From the NCBI GenBank assembly GCA_947630015.1, contig CANRFY010000003.1, positions 1 through 61,412 of the forward strand: a stretch of 61,412 nt of DNA. The letters are read 5' to 3'. A program made the translations under genes and the position numbers. This stretch comes from an uncultured Clostridia bacterium. Lineage in GTDB: Bacteria; Bacillota; Clostridia; Oscillospirales; CAG-272. The notes beneath the pieces are model-generated. The model was not told the DNA's origin and made no database searches. It worked only from the letters and a program-made list of their open reading frames with translations. Below, in pieces: positions 22,850-31,885 of the stretch (its first letter is position 1; each line of letters starts with the position of its first letter).

Positions 22850-24357
22850 GAAGATCATGGAGGCGCGCGGCGGCCGCGCTCGCCGCGCTTATATGCATAT
22901 CGCTCACATCGTGCGATTTTATAACGATCAATAATGATAAATGGAACGCGGGCGGGGACGAAAGCGCCGACGCGCCCGTCACGAACGCGTCCGTCACGGG
23001 GCGCGAGACAGTCGGCGAGCCGACTGATTACACGCCGCCGCCCGTATACGAATACGGGGGCAGGCGGCTGGCGGAGGAATATCTGTCGCAGATCGACTTC
23101 GATATGAACGGTGCGACGGTGATCATATGTTCCGCAGACGAAAAAACGGCGGCGAGACTGTCGCCGGAATCGGACGATTCGTATTCGTCCGCAGTCAGGG
23201 AGCGCAACTCGATGATAGAAAGCGCGCTCGGATGCAGCCTTTATTTTGACAGCGCGCCGCCGGAGCAGATCATCGAATCGATCCGCACCTCGATCGAATC
23301 GGATACGTATTTCGCCGATATGATCGCAGTGCCGGAGGAGCTTCTGCCGCGCCTTGCCGCGGACGGACTTATTGTGAATTTCGATTCGCTGCCGTTTTTC
23401 TCGGCCGAGGAGGAATGGTTCTTTCCATGCTCGGACGAGCTGTCGGCGGCGTACAGAACGTATGGCGCATACGGATGCGCCGACGTCGATCCCGACTCGA
23501 TTTTGTGCGTGTTCGCGTCGGGCGATGCGGGTTCGCTCGACAGATATGAGAGCGCCGCGCGCGCCGGCGAATGGACGTGGGATTTCATGCTCGGGGCGGC
23601 GAACGGGAAGATCGCGATCTGCGACATTTATGCGGACGACGCCGCCGATCCCGACGGCGGGGACGGGGGCGAGAACGGCGGGAAAGAATTCGATGCCGCA
23701 GCGGAGCTTTTGCGCATAGTCGGCGATATCGCGTCGTTTTCGTCGGGGCTGCGGTTCGTCGACAATGAAAAGGGACGCGAGCCGACCGTCGTTATCCCCG
23801 ACGGGATAACAGAGGCGGCGGACGCCGCGCGCCGTCTTTTGTCGTCGGCGTCGCTCGGAACGTCGGCCGATCTCTGCGGCGGCGCGCAGTTCTATATAGG
23901 CACGCTCGGGATGATGAACGAGCTTGCGGGGGCGGATTCGGAATGGACCGTGCTGCCGCTGCCGAAATTGACCGGCAAACAGACGTCGTATTCGTCGTTC
24001 TGCGTCTCGCAGACGATCCTGACGGCTCCGGCGAATACGACCGATCCCGACGGAACGTCGGCGCTCATAAACGCGTTCGCGGCGTCGTCGGCGGAATTTC
24101 TGTGCGACGCATACGTCGAATACGCGATGTACAACACGGTGAGGCGCGAATCGACGCTGCCGATGATATCGCTCGTTTACGGCTCGGCGGGGATCGAGAT
24201 GTCGCGCATATTCGACAACGACGACGGCGACGTCGCGTTTGCGGCATACGAATTATTTTACGAGCTTATAAACGACGCCGGCGCCGACTTGGAAAAGCTG
24301 TTCGACAAGCGGCGGGGACGGGCGGATAAATTCTTGTCGGGCATATTCCCCGCGTAG
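22846..24357 (+). CDS. Lipoprotein related to family-1 extracellular solute-binding proteins
   Basis: The start at 22846 overlaps the previous stop as ATGA, and gives a lipoprotein signal (ALAALICISLTSC) with Cys about residue 21. The 503-residue product has a Thr/Asp linker and then an alternating alpha/beta domain. SMIESALG, DMIAVPEELLPRLAADGLIVNFDSLPFF and WTWDFMLGAANG resemble ABC sugar-binding proteins. No permease or ATPase gene is adjacent. It could serve a distant transporter or be a binding protein recruited for wall or sensing work next to the carboxypeptidase. Similarity is at fold level only, so the substrate is unknown. Confidence 0.65.
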   Translation: MRRSWRRAAAALAALICISLTSCDFITINNDKWNAGGDESADAPVTNASVTGRETVGEPTDYTPPPVYEYGGRRLAEEYLSQIDFDMNGATVIICSADEKTAARLSPESDDSYSSAVRERNSMIESALGCSLYFDSAPPEQIIESIRTSIESDTYFADMIAVPEELLPRLAADGLIVNFDSLPFFSAEEEWFFPCSDELSAAYRTYGAYGCADVDPDSILCVFASGDAGSLDRYESAARAGEWTWDFMLGAANGKIAICDIYADDAADPDGGDGGENGGKEFDAAAELLRIVGDIASFSSGLRFVDNEKGREPTVVIPDGITEAADAARRLLSSASLGTSADLCGGAQFYIGTLGMMNELAGADSEWTVLPLPKLTGKQTSYSSFCVSQTILTAPANTTDPDGTSALINAFAASSAEFLCDAYVEYAMYNTVRRESTLPMISLVYGSAGIEMSRIFDNDDGDVAFAAYELFYELINDAGADLEKLFDKRRGRADKFLSGIFPA

Positions 24358-24411
24358 CGGGTGAATCTCGACGAAGAAAAAATTGCAAAATTCGACACGG
24401 AGGCCATGAAA

Positions 24412-25134
24412 ATGAGGATCACCGTCAGCTTCAGACTGTTCGGCCGCGGCGGCGGGAGCGATCGCGCCGCGCGGATGAGGAAGCGGCGCTCGAACGCGGC
24501 GCTGCGCGCGATTGGAGTCGATACGGCGAACGAGCTGCCGCCGCTGCCTGCCGATCTCGGCGATCGAATGAAGAGCGCGGAGGAGATCGCGAAACGCGCC
24601 GTCGCGTGCGCGTGCGCGGCCGATCTTGCCGAGGCCGTATCAGGCGCGGATGGGGACGGCGGCGTTTATGAATCGGCGCGCGAGGACGCCGCGCGGACTG
24701 TGTGCGGCTACGGCGTCGGCGACAGACTCTTAGAAAAGGAGCTGTCGCTGTTCGACGGAAAGTATACGGACGGCGACGCCGCCGACGTATTGTGGACGCG
24801 GGAATCGTGCTGGGCGCTTTGCTGGGCGCTCGGACTGATCTCGGAGCTTTCGATGAGGGAACCGTATGAGCAGTGCGGCGACGCCGCCGATCTGATCCTC
24901 GGATGCGGCACGATCGACGAGCTTTTGGAGATATGCGTGCCGCGCAGCGTAGACGAAATACTCGATATGCTCGATTTTTATTACAGACTGCACTGGGCGT
25001 GCGTAGATAAAACGATGCATCCGAAGACGCGGACGGGAAAGGTCGATCCCGACGTCGTATGCGAACGCAGACGCGGGCTGCAATGGATATTCGACGCGGG
25101 CGAGGACTGGTTTCTGACGCCGCTCGATACATGA
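24412..25134 (+). CDS. DUF4272 domain protein
   Basis: A 240-residue cytoplasmic protein. The start at 24412 has ACGGAGG 8 nt upstream; a GTG at 24361 is in frame but unsupported. The DUF4272 pattern is clear: KRRSNAALRAIGVDTANELPPLP, RMKSAEEIAKRAVA, a WTRESCWALCWALGLI helix, and the closing LDFYYRLHWACVDKTMH ... VCERRRGLQWIFDAGEDWF block. The family has no known function and often occurs singly. It is the last gene before a strong terminator, so probably co-transcribed with the VanY and lipoprotein genes. Confidence 0.82.
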   Translation: MRITVSFRLFGRGGGSDRAARMRKRRSNAALRAIGVDTANELPPLPADLGDRMKSAEEIAKRAVACACAADLAEAVSGADGDGGVYESAREDAARTVCGYGVGDRLLEKELSLFDGKYTDGDAADVLWTRESCWALCWALGLISELSMREPYEQCGDAADLILGCGTIDELLEICVPRSVDEILDMLDFYYRLHWACVDKTMHPKTRTGKVDPDVVCERRRGLQWIFDAGEDWFLTPLDT

Positions 25135-25164
25135 AAAATCTCGGAGCTTGCTCCGAGATTTTTT
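25134..25164 (+). terminator. Rho-independent terminator
   Basis: AAAAATCTCGGAGC and its exact complement form a 14-bp stem with a 2-nt loop, ending in TTTTTT. It begins at the last base of the DUF4272 stop codon. Confidence 0.92.
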
Positions 25165-25176
25165 GAAATATTGGAC

Positions 25177-25205
25177 TTTACAATCCTGCAAAACTGTGAT
25201 ATCAT
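25177..25205 (+). promoter_or_regulatory. Promoter of nfnAB
   Basis: TTTACA (25177-25182), 17-bp spacer, TATCAT (25200-25205), about 45 nt before the first start codon and just after the preceding terminator. Confidence 0.72.
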
Positions 25206-25249
25206 AAAATGAGAACAAATTTTTGCGGGAATAGGAAAGGCAGGCGTAT

Positions 25250-26092
25250 ATGTACGAAATAATTTATAAGCGTTCGCTCAATCCGACCGTTGTGGAGATG
25301 AAGATCGCGGCTCCGCTCGTGGCGCGGCGCGCCGAGCCGGGGCAGTTCGTCATCATCCGCACGGACGAACACGGCGAGCGCATCCCGCTCACCGTAGCCG
25401 ATTACGACAGGGAAGCGGGAACGGTCACGATCATATTCCAGCTCGTCGGCGCGACGACGATGAAGCTCGGTGCGATGGAGGTCGGCGACAGTCTCGCCGA
25501 TTTTGTCGGGCCGCTCGGAAAGCCGACCGAAACGGCCGGACTGACGCGCGTCGCCGTGATCGGCGGCGGCGTCGGATGCGCGATCGCGTTTCCGGTGGCG
25601 AAAAAGCTGCATGAACTCGGCGTCACTGTTCATTCCGTCGTCGGATTCCGCACGCGCGAGCTTGTCATACTCGAGGACGAGTTCCGCTCCGTATCCGATC
25701 TGTTCCGCCTCATGAGCGACGACGGCACGGCGGGCGAGCATGGACTTGTCACGGACGCGCTCCGCGCGCTGATCGAATCGGGCGAAAAATACGACGAGGT
25801 CATAGCGATAGGACCGCTACCGATGATGAAATTCGTATCGCTGCTCACGAAGCAGTACGGGATCAAAACCGTCGTCAGCATGAATCCGATCATGATAGAC
25901 GGGACGGGGATGTGCGGCTGCTGCCGTCTCACCGTCGGTGGACAGATGAAGTTCGCCTGCGTCGACGGCCCCGATTTTGACGGGCATCTCGTCGATTTCG
26001 ACGAGGCGATGTCGCGCGGCTCGATGTACAGATCGTTTGAGGCGGAGGCGCGCGAGCATATGTGCAATCTCTTGGCAAAGGGGGACGAGTAA
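25250..26092 (+). CDS. NfnA-type FAD/NAD-binding subunit (ferredoxin-NADP+ reductase alpha)
   Basis: A 280-residue flavoprotein of the dihydroorotate-dehydrogenase-K / sulfide-dehydrogenase type. PGQFVIIRT and RIPLTVADYD (about 33-60) bind FAD. AVIGGGVGCAIAFPVAKKL (about 102-120) is the nucleotide-binding Rossmann motif. The C-terminal CGCC ... C cluster ligands are at about 222-237 (MCGCCRLTVGGQMKFACVDG), for one [2Fe-2S]. It abuts the next gene base-to-base (TAA-ATG). Together they match NfnAB, which couples NADH and reduced ferredoxin oxidation to NADP+ reduction in anaerobes, an electron-bifurcating complex. The related reading, glutamate-synthase-associated, is less likely because no gltB is near. 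Confidence 0.88.
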   Translation: MYEIIYKRSLNPTVVEMKIAAPLVARRAEPGQFVIIRTDEHGERIPLTVADYDREAGTVTIIFQLVGATTMKLGAMEVGDSLADFVGPLGKPTETAGLTRVAVIGGGVGCAIAFPVAKKLHELGVTVHSVVGFRTRELVILEDEFRSVSDLFRLMSDDGTAGEHGLVTDALRALIESGEKYDEVIAIGPLPMMKFVSLLTKQYGIKTVVSMNPIMIDGTGMCGCCRLTVGGQMKFACVDGPDFDGHLVDFDEAMSRGSMYRSFEAEAREHMCNLLAKGDE

Positions 26093-27475
26093 ATGCCGAA
26101 TATGCAGTCAACAAAGACGGAAATGCGGACCCAGCCGCCGAAGATAAGGGCGAAGAATTTCGACGAGGTCGCGCTCGGCTATACGGAAGAGGACGCGAAA
26201 AACGAGGCGGCGCGCTGCCTTCACTGCAAGCACCGCCCGTGCGTTTCCGGCTGTCCCGTATCGATAGCGATCCCAGATTTTCTCGCGGAGGCGGCGGCCG
26301 GCAATTTCGACGCCGCATACGATGTGATATCGAAATCAAGCTCGCTGCCGGCGATCTGCGGGCGCGTATGTCCGCAGGAGACGCAGTGCGAGGCGAAGTG
26401 CGTGCGAGGGATCAAGGGCGAGCCGGTCGGGATCGGCCGAATCGAGCGCTTTGTCGCCGACAGGCACAATGAAAAGATGCATAAAACGGAGAAGCCGGAG
26501 CCTAACGGACACAAGGTCGCCGTCGTCGGATCGGGGCCGTCCGGTCTTACGTGCGCGGGCGAGCTTGCAAAAATGGGATACGACGTCACGATTTTCGAGG
26601 CGCTTCACACGGCTGGCGGCGTGCTTGTCTACGGCATCCCCGAATTCAGACTGCCGAAATCGATCGTATCGCTTGAGATCGACAATCTGCGCGCGCTCGG
26701 CGTAAAGATAGAGACAGACATGGTGATCGGCCGCGTGCTGTCCGTCGACGATCTGCTCGCGGACGGCTTCGAGTCCGTATTTATCGGCACAGGCGCGGGA
26801 CTGCCGAAATTTATGAATATTAAGGGCGAGAGCTGCAACGGCGTATATTCGGCGAACGAATTTCTGACGCGCGTCAATCTGATGGGCGCGTACCGCGAGG
26901 GCGCGGATACGCCGATTATGCGCGCGCATCGCGTCGCCGTCGTAGGCGGCGGCAACGTGGCGATGGATGCTGCGCGCTGCGCGCTGCGTCTCGGCGCGGA
27001 CGAGGTGTCGATCGTATACAGGCGCGGAGAAGAGGAGCTTCCGGCGCGCCGCGAGGAGGTCGAACACGCGAAGGAAGAGGGCGTCGTATTCAGACTGCTG
27101 ACGAATCCCGTCGAGGTCGTCGGCGACGAAAAGCGCGCGGTGCGCGCGATCCGCTGCGTGAAAATGGAGCTTGGAGAGCCGGACGCATCGGGACGCAGAC
27201 GTCCCGTCGAGGTGAAAGGCTCCGAATTCGAGCTGCCCGTCGACTGCGTCATAATGGCGCTCGGGACATCGCCGAATCCGTTGATCAAATCGACGACGGC
27301 GGGTCTTGAAACGGAGCGCTGGGGCGGCATCGTCACCGACGAGAACGGCGCGACGTCGCGCCCCGCCGTGTATGCAGGCGGCGACGCCGTGACCGGCGCC
27401 GCTACCGTCATCCTCGCCATGGGCGCCGGCAAAACCGCCGCTCACGCGATCGATGAATATATTAGGAGTAAGTGA
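26093..27475 (+). CDS. NfnB / NADPH-dependent glutamate synthase small-subunit-like oxidoreductase
   Basis: A 460-residue partner of NfnA. The N-terminal iron-sulfur domain has CLHCKHRPCVSGCP (about 43-56) and CGRVCPQETQCEAKC (about 88-102), ligands for two [4Fe-4S] clusters. It is followed by an FAD motif VVGSGPSGLTCAGEL (about 144-158), a NAD(P) motif VVGGGNVAMDAARCALRLG (about 282-300), and the closing VYAGGDAVTGAATVILAMGAG FAD contact (about 427-447). Length and layout match NfnB and GltA-type proteins annotated as gltA. In the Nfn complex this subunit houses the bifurcating flavin. A dispersed repeat hairpin follows immediately. Confidence 0.9.
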   Translation: MPNMQSTKTEMRTQPPKIRAKNFDEVALGYTEEDAKNEAARCLHCKHRPCVSGCPVSIAIPDFLAEAAAGNFDAAYDVISKSSSLPAICGRVCPQETQCEAKCVRGIKGEPVGIGRIERFVADRHNEKMHKTEKPEPNGHKVAVVGSGPSGLTCAGELAKMGYDVTIFEALHTAGGVLVYGIPEFRLPKSIVSLEIDNLRALGVKIETDMVIGRVLSVDDLLADGFESVFIGTGAGLPKFMNIKGESCNGVYSANEFLTRVNLMGAYREGADTPIMRAHRVAVVGGGNVAMDAARCALRLGADEVSIVYRRGEEELPARREEVEHAKEEGVVFRLLTNPVEVVGDEKRAVRAIRCVKMELGEPDASGRRRPVEVKGSEFELPVDCVIMALGTSPNPLIKSTTAGLETERWGGIVTDENGATSRPAVYAGGDAVTGAATVILAMGAGKTAAHAIDEYIRSK

Positions 27476-27476
27476 T

Positions 27477-27566
27477 TTCTTGGGGGGAAGAAAAACTTCT
27501 TGAAAGAAGTTTTTCTTCCCCCCAAACCCCCCATTTTTTCAAGAACTTTTATTACAGTTTTAATTT
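27477..27566. repeat. Dispersed hairpin repeat, copy 5
   Basis: A perfect 21-bp inverted repeat (27480-27525) with loop TGAA, a C-rich spacer, and the intact arm TTCAAGAACTTTTATTACAG. It starts within 10 nt of the nfnB stop. Confidence 0.78.
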
Positions 27567-27639
27567 TAGACTAAGCGAATATAATTAACCGTCTTCAGGG
27601 ATAGCTTAAGATAAACACGATTTGGTCCGCTTTTGGAGG

Positions 27640-27940
27640 TGCGCGAGGAACCTTTTACAAAAAGGTTCCTCGCCAACTAAAAAAGGTTCCCCAAAATAAC
27701 ATCTCTCCCCAAAGAAAGTCTCTACCCAAAAAAGTTTCCCCAAAGTAAAGTCCCTCCCCCAAAAAAGTTCTTCTCAATGAAGAATTTCACCCAAAAAGGT
27801 TCTCCCTAAACTGAAAGAAGTTATTCTTCCCCCCAAAACCCCGCACACGTTTTCGCGAAGCGAAAACGTGTAATAGCACGACGCGACAGCGGCGAGATAT
27901 TCCCATTTTTTCAACTCCCCCAAACTCTCCCTCTAAAATT
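27640..27940. repeat. Degenerate C-rich repeat array with a leading and a trailing hairpin
   Basis: The segment opens with a 14-bp hairpin (GCGAGGAACCTTTT-ACA-AAAAGGTTCCTCGC, 27643-27673). About eight imperfect copies follow of a short module resembling its right half plus C-run (AAAAAAGGTTCCCC, AAAGAAAGTCTCTACCC, AAAAAAGTTTCCCC, AAAGTAAAGTCCCTCCCCC and so on), period roughly 15-25 nt. It lies in the 580-bp gap between nfnB and the XRE regulator. I find no believable protein gene here. Confidence 0.6.
27845..27871. other. Perfect 12-bp hairpin
   Basis: ACACGTTTTCGC-GAA-GCGAAAACGTGT forms a 12-bp stem with a 3-nt loop at the end of the C-rich array. There is no T-tract on the plus strand, so it is not a canonical terminator. 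Confidence 0.6.
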
Positions 27941-27977
27941 TCAACTCACGGTTAACCCCGCATTTCCAGACGGTGCC

Positions 27978-28006
27978 TTTACTTTTGCCGTGGCCGCGTA
28001 TAAAAT
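27978..28006 (+). promoter_or_regulatory. Promoter of the XRE regulator
   Basis: TTTACT (27978-27983), 17-bp spacer, TAAAAT (28001-28006), about 50 nt before the start codon. Confidence 0.6.
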
Positions 28007-28056
28007 ATACTCGGATGCGGACGTCGGCATACTTTACATCAAAAAGAGGTATCGTC

Positions 28057-29169
28057 ATGAAGATCAATATCGGAACAAATATAAAGCGCCTGCGCGCCGA
28101 ACGCGGCGTGACGCAGGAGCAGTTAGCGGAGGCGATGAACGTCACTTGCGCCGCCGTGTCGAAATGGGAGCGGAGCGACTCATACCCCGACATCACGCTG
28201 CTCCAGCCGCTCGCGTACTATTTCGGCGTGACGCTCGACGAGCTAATGGGCTACGACCGCGAGCGCGTGAGCGCGCAGATAGACGACGAGATCGCGGCAT
28301 ATTGGGAGCAGGTGTTGAAGCGGACAAAAGAAGGCGCCGAGGCGGCGCGCAAAATCATAACGGATGCGTACCGCGAATATCCTAACGATTATACTGTCAT
28401 GTCGTGCTATATGTGGTTCGTCGCCGGCGACGCTGCCGACAACGATCCCGCCGTCCTGATCGCGCATAAGGATGAATTCCTCGCGATCTGCGATAAAATT
28501 CTCGACGGCTGCGCCGACGATGAAATAAGGCTCGGCGCGTGGAATATGCGCGCGAAGCTGCTGTGGGCGGAGGGGAAGACGGACGAGGCGCTCGAAATCT
28601 ACAGGACAAAATTCACGAATTGGTTCTCGACGTGCGGTCAGAAGTGCGAGCAGCTTTTCGCCAAGGACACGGACGAATACTATTATTGGGTGCGCCGCAA
28701 TATGTACGAGCTGTTCAGCTTTGCCGCCGATAAGCTCGGGCGCGTCGTATTCTTCGACAAAAATCTCACGCTTGAGGAAAAGACGGAAAAATCGCTTCTC
28801 TGCGGCGAGGCGCTGCTCGACGCCTACGAGCGCACGGGCGAGGACGCGTTCCTCATAATCGCGCAGGCGTTCCTCGGACGAATGGAGAACGATCTTTGCT
28901 ATCGCGGCGGATCGAGCCGCGATGTCGCCGCCGTCATGGACGCGAATCTGCGAGCGCTCGAGCTTTTGACCGATCGACTGCGCGGCAACGATGCGATGCT
29001 CGACAACGTATTCGCGCAGAACTCGTTCTGGGCGGATGCGGACGGCGGCCTCGCGCAGTATTTTGCGTCATGCCGCAGAAACGCATCCGAAGGCAGACGC
29101 GCGGAGCTTTTATCCGATCCCGATTACGCGCGCGTACTCGAAAAATACCTAACGGATATCAACGTATAA
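28057..29169 (+). CDS. XRE-family transcriptional regulator with helical repeat domain
   Basis: The start at 28057 has AGAGG 7 nt upstream; the in-frame ATG at 27973 overlaps the promoter and is not credible. The 370-residue protein has an N-terminal helix-turn-helix (about 4-60; IGTNIKRLRAERGVTQEQLAEAMNVT and VSKWERSDSYPDITLLQPLA). A long all-helical region (about 80-365) follows, with TPR-like alternation of aromatic and acidic residues (AAYWEQVLKRTKEGAEAARKI, DEALEIYRTKF). HTH-TPR proteins of this build in Clostridia often sense peptides or nutrients. No cognate peptide gene is visible. It is followed 16 nt later by the radical-SAM gene. Confidence 0.88.
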   Translation: MKINIGTNIKRLRAERGVTQEQLAEAMNVTCAAVSKWERSDSYPDITLLQPLAYYFGVTLDELMGYDRERVSAQIDDEIAAYWEQVLKRTKEGAEAARKIITDAYREYPNDYTVMSCYMWFVAGDAADNDPAVLIAHKDEFLAICDKILDGCADDEIRLGAWNMRAKLLWAEGKTDEALEIYRTKFTNWFSTCGQKCEQLFAKDTDEYYYWVRRNMYELFSFAADKLGRVVFFDKNLTLEEKTEKSLLCGEALLDAYERTGEDAFLIIAQAFLGRMENDLCYRGGSSRDVAAVMDANLRALELLTDRLRGNDAMLDNVFAQNSFWADADGGLAQYFASCRRNASEGRRAELLSDPDYARVLEKYLTDINV

Positions 29170-29185
29170 CACGAAAGGCTGCGAT

Positions 29186-30100
29186 ATGCTCTACTACAAT
29201 CTGTCCACATATCTGCGAAACACATACGGACACAGGCTCGGCAAAATCTGTATCGACGGCGGATTTACGTGTCCGAACCGCGACGGGACGTGCGGCGTCG
29301 GCGGCTGCATATTCTGCGGCGAGCGCGGAGCCGGCGAGCATATCGTCAAGGACGGGATAACGGCGCAGACGCGCCGTTATCTCGACTCGCCCGCGGCTGG
29401 GAAATACGCGGAATACATCGCATATTTCCAGAATTTTACCGGCACATACGCGCCGCCCGAGACGCTCCGCGAGCGGTATGCGTCGGCGCTGATCGATCCG
29501 CGCATACGGGTGCTTGCGGTCGGGACGCGTCCCGACTGCGTCGACGGGGAACGCGCCGACGTGCTGGCGTCGTTTATCAACGACCGCCGCGACGTCTGGT
29601 GCGAGCTTGGGCTTCAATCGTCGTCGGATGAAACGGCGCGGTTCATAAATCGCGGATATGAAACGGCGAGATTTGTCGAGGCTGTACAGATGCTGCACTC
29701 TCGCGGGATAAAGGTCGTGGCGCATATGATAATAGGTTTGCCGCGCGCGGAGGGCGTCCGCGAGGGGGCGGACGACGTCAAGGCGACGGTCGATCTATTA
29801 AATTCGCTGCCCGTTTTCGGTGTGAAGATACATTCGCTTTACGTGATACGCGGCACGCGCCTCGACAGCCTCTATGAGCGCGGCGGCTACGAGCCGCTGA
29901 CGCTCGACGAATACGCTGCGCTTGCAGCGCTTGCGATATCGCGCCTGCGTCCCGATATCGTTCTGCACCGCATCACGGGCGACTGTCCGCGCGGCCTTCT
30001 GGCCGCGCCGGATTGGGCGGCGGATAAGCGCGCGGTCACGGACGCAATAAACGAAAAGCTCCGTCTGTCGGCGTCGGACGCCGCCAAAAGTTCAATTTAG
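29186..30100 (+). CDS. Radical SAM protein, YtqA family (TIGR01212)
   Basis: A 304-residue radical-SAM enzyme. The cluster region CPNRDGTCGVGGCIFC (about 29-44) matches the family motif CPNRDG-x(n)-GGCxFC. TYAPPETLRERYASAL, GTRPDC and the HMIIGLPRAEG barrel strands (about 185-195) are also typical. The reaction is unknown; family members are widespread and distantly related to Elp3/MiaB-type enzymes. AAAGGC precedes the ATG. The XRE regulator upstream is close enough to be co-transcribed. The C-terminus reaches a long repeat copy. Confidence 0.88.
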   Translation: MLYYNLSTYLRNTYGHRLGKICIDGGFTCPNRDGTCGVGGCIFCGERGAGEHIVKDGITAQTRRYLDSPAAGKYAEYIAYFQNFTGTYAPPETLRERYASALIDPRIRVLAVGTRPDCVDGERADVLASFINDRRDVWCELGLQSSSDETARFINRGYETARFVEAVQMLHSRGIKVVAHMIIGLPRAEGVREGADDVKATVDLLNSLPVFGVKIHSLYVIRGTRLDSLYERGGYEPLTLDEYAALAALAISRLRPDIVLHRITGDCPRGLLAAPDWAADKRAVTDAINEKLRLSASDAAKSSI

Positions 30101-30104
30101 CGGG

Positions 30105-30240
30105 GATTTTCGGGGTTTCACCCCGAACCCTGACTTAAGGAACTTCTTATAAGAAGTTCCTTAAGAATCTTCAAGAATTTTTATTACAGAGGTTATAGGG
30201 CAACTGTCCTCATCTCTGCATCGCGCGTTTGTGCGCCGAC
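30105..30240. repeat. Dispersed hairpin repeat, long copy 7 (left member of an inverted pair)
   Basis: The order is CGGGGTTTCACCCCGAACCC, then a 32-nt perfect palindrome with no loop (30134-30165, core AACTTCTTATAAGAAGTT), then AATCTTCAAGAATTTTTATT, then GGTTATAGGGCAACTGT and CTGCATCGCGCGTTTGTGCG. The outer parts reappear in opposite orientation at 33040-33222 with a different core. Confidence 0.82.
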
Positions 30241-30295
30241 GAAGTAGTCGCGCGGGCGCGAACACCGATGGGGAGGGCGCTGCCCCGAACAGCAA

Positions 30296-30329
30296 AACAC
30301 GCTCCGAGATTATGATCTCGGAGCGTGTT
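30296..30329 (-). terminator. Terminator of the GntR-ABC operon (possibly bidirectional)
   Basis: AACACGCTCCGAGAT with its exact complement gives a 15-bp stem and a 4-nt loop. On the minus strand it is followed by TTTTGCTG. It starts 10 nt after the permease stop. The 55 nt before it (30241-30295) show nothing recognisable. Confidence 0.82.
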
Positions 30330-30338
30330 TGTTATGCA

Positions 30339-31169
30339 TCATGAGAGATTCAGCTTATTTTTCATCATATAGACTGTGATGAGCAGCGCCGCGACGGTGA
30401 ATACGATGCTGAACGCCGCCGATACGATCGAGGACACATACAGCGCAGCTGATTCGTTCATCGCCGTTGCGACGGCGACGATAATGAAGCTGACGACCGA
30501 CATCATCGTCGACATGATCATATTGATCACATAGTAGACGCCGATCGAGGCGAGAACGCGATGCTTTTTCGCGACGACGCATCCGATCGTGACGGCAAGA
30601 TATAGAGCCGCGATCCCGTAAAACGATCCGGCCAAAAGCGAGATCAAATACGTAAACGCAAGCCAGCCGTATTCGCCGAGGATCATCCCGACGACGTCAA
30701 AGAACGATCTGATGCCGGATAGATTGACTATATGCTCGGGCGACGTGCCGAAAATGAGGATGAACGCTCCCAAAGCGATCAGGACTACATACGAGACGAG
30801 CTGCCATATCATCCCGCTGATGAATTTCGACGTCAGGATGCTGCGCGTTTTTACGGGAAGCGTGAACGTCAGATACCCTTCGTCGGTGTAAAGATTGCGG
30901 TAGAAATGCACGACGATCGAGATCAGCGCGATCGTCGGATACACGAGCAGGATGAAGACGTTCAAGATCACGAACAGCACGACCCACGACATGAAGATCG
31001 TCGATAAGACGGCGGCGAAGCCCTCCGGCTCGGCCGCGATGTCGGACAGGACGAACGCCAGTCTCAGCGCGCCCGTGCAGAGGATCGCGGAGATCATGAC
31101 GCATATCGTGACGGGCAGAATAACGCGCATCTGCGCGCGCATATCGTGCTTTAAAAGCTTGCCTAACAT
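30339..31169 (-). CDS. ABC-2 type transporter permease
   Basis: A 276-residue membrane protein with six predicted helices (about 16-38, 58-82, 110-140, 160-185, 205-235 and 245-268). LYTDEGYLTFTLPVKTRSILTSKFI between helices is characteristic of the permeases of YtrB/BcrA-type exporters. It starts inside the last codons of the ATPase gene (7-nt overlap), so it is translationally coupled. With a YtrA-type GntR regulator at the head of the operon it resembles the ytr systems induced by cell-wall antibiotics, but the ytr accessory genes are absent. Substrate unknown. Confidence 0.85.
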   Translation of the reverse strand: MLGKLLKHDMRAQMRVILPVTICVMISAILCTGALRLAFVLSDIAAEPEGFAAVLSTIFMSWVVLFVILNVFILLVYPTIALISIVVHFYRNLYTDEGYLTFTLPVKTRSILTSKFISGMIWQLVSYVVLIALGAFILIFGTSPEHIVNLSGIRSFFDVVGMILGEYGWLAFTYLISLLAGSFYGIAALYLAVTIGCVVAKKHRVLASIGVYYVINMIMSTMMSVVSFIIVAVATAMNESAALYVSSIVSAAFSIVFTVAALLITVYMMKNKLNLS

Positions 31170-31885
31170 CTGTACACCTCCCGAAACAGCGCGTCGACGC
31201 TCATCCCGTAGCGCTCGCGCGCATCGTCGACAGTGGACTGCATGACGATCCCGCCGTTTCTGAGGAACAGGAATTCGTCAAGCACAGCCTCGATATCGGA
31301 GATGAGATGCGTCGAGATGAGAACGGTCGAATCGCTTGCATAATTCGATATGATCGTCGACAGGATGTATTCGCGCGCGGCCGGATCGACGCCGCCTATC
31401 GGCTCGTCGAGCAGATAGAGACGCGCGTTCCGCGACATCACAAGGATGAGCTGCAATTTTTCCTTCGTGCCTTTTGACAGCGTGCGCAGACGAACGCTGT
31501 CGTCGATGCCGAGACGCGACATCATGTCGACGGCGCGGACGCGGTCGAAATCGGCGTAGAAATCGGCGAAATAATCGAGCGTTTCTGATACGCGCATCGA
31601 CGGGGAAAGATACGTCCGCTCGGGAAGATATGAGACGAGTCCGCGCGTCACCTCGTCGGGCGCGCGCCCGCAGACGAGGATCTCGCCCGACGTCGGCGTC
31701 AGCAAGCCAGCCGCGAGCTTGATAAGCGTCGTTTTTCCGCTTCCGTTCGGACCGAGCAGCCCGATTATACGTCCCGCCGGCAGCGTCAAATTCACACAGT
31801 TGAGAACAGGCGCCGATCCGTATGACTTTGTTAGCATATTTGCCGTCAGTATCGGGATGCTGGCGCTTTCGTTATATGCGTTCAT
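31163..31885 (-). CDS. ABC transporter ATPase, YtrB/CcmA class
   Basis: A 240-residue nucleotide-binding subunit. Walker A is GLLGPNGSGKTTLI (about 43-56), the Q-loop region lies at about 90 (SYLPERTYLSPSMRVSETLDYF), the signature is replaced by LSKGTKEKLQLILVM (about 138-152), and Walker B is LYLLDEPIGGVD (about 158-169), followed by STHLISD (H-loop, about 195). LSKG in place of LSGG is a known variant in this class. Its start overlaps the stop of the GntR gene by 4 nt (ATGA). Confidence 0.9.
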   Translation of the reverse strand: MNAYNESASIPILTANMLTKSYGSAPVLNCVNLTLPAGRIIGLLGPNGSGKTTLIKLAAGLLTPTSGEILVCGRAPDEVTRGLVSYLPERTYLSPSMRVSETLDYFADFYADFDRVRAVDMMSRLGIDDSVRLRTLSKGTKEKLQLILVMSRNARLYLLDEPIGGVDPAAREYILSTIISNYASDSTVLISTHLISDIEAVLDEFLFLRNGGIVMQSTVDDARERYGMSVDALFREVYRC

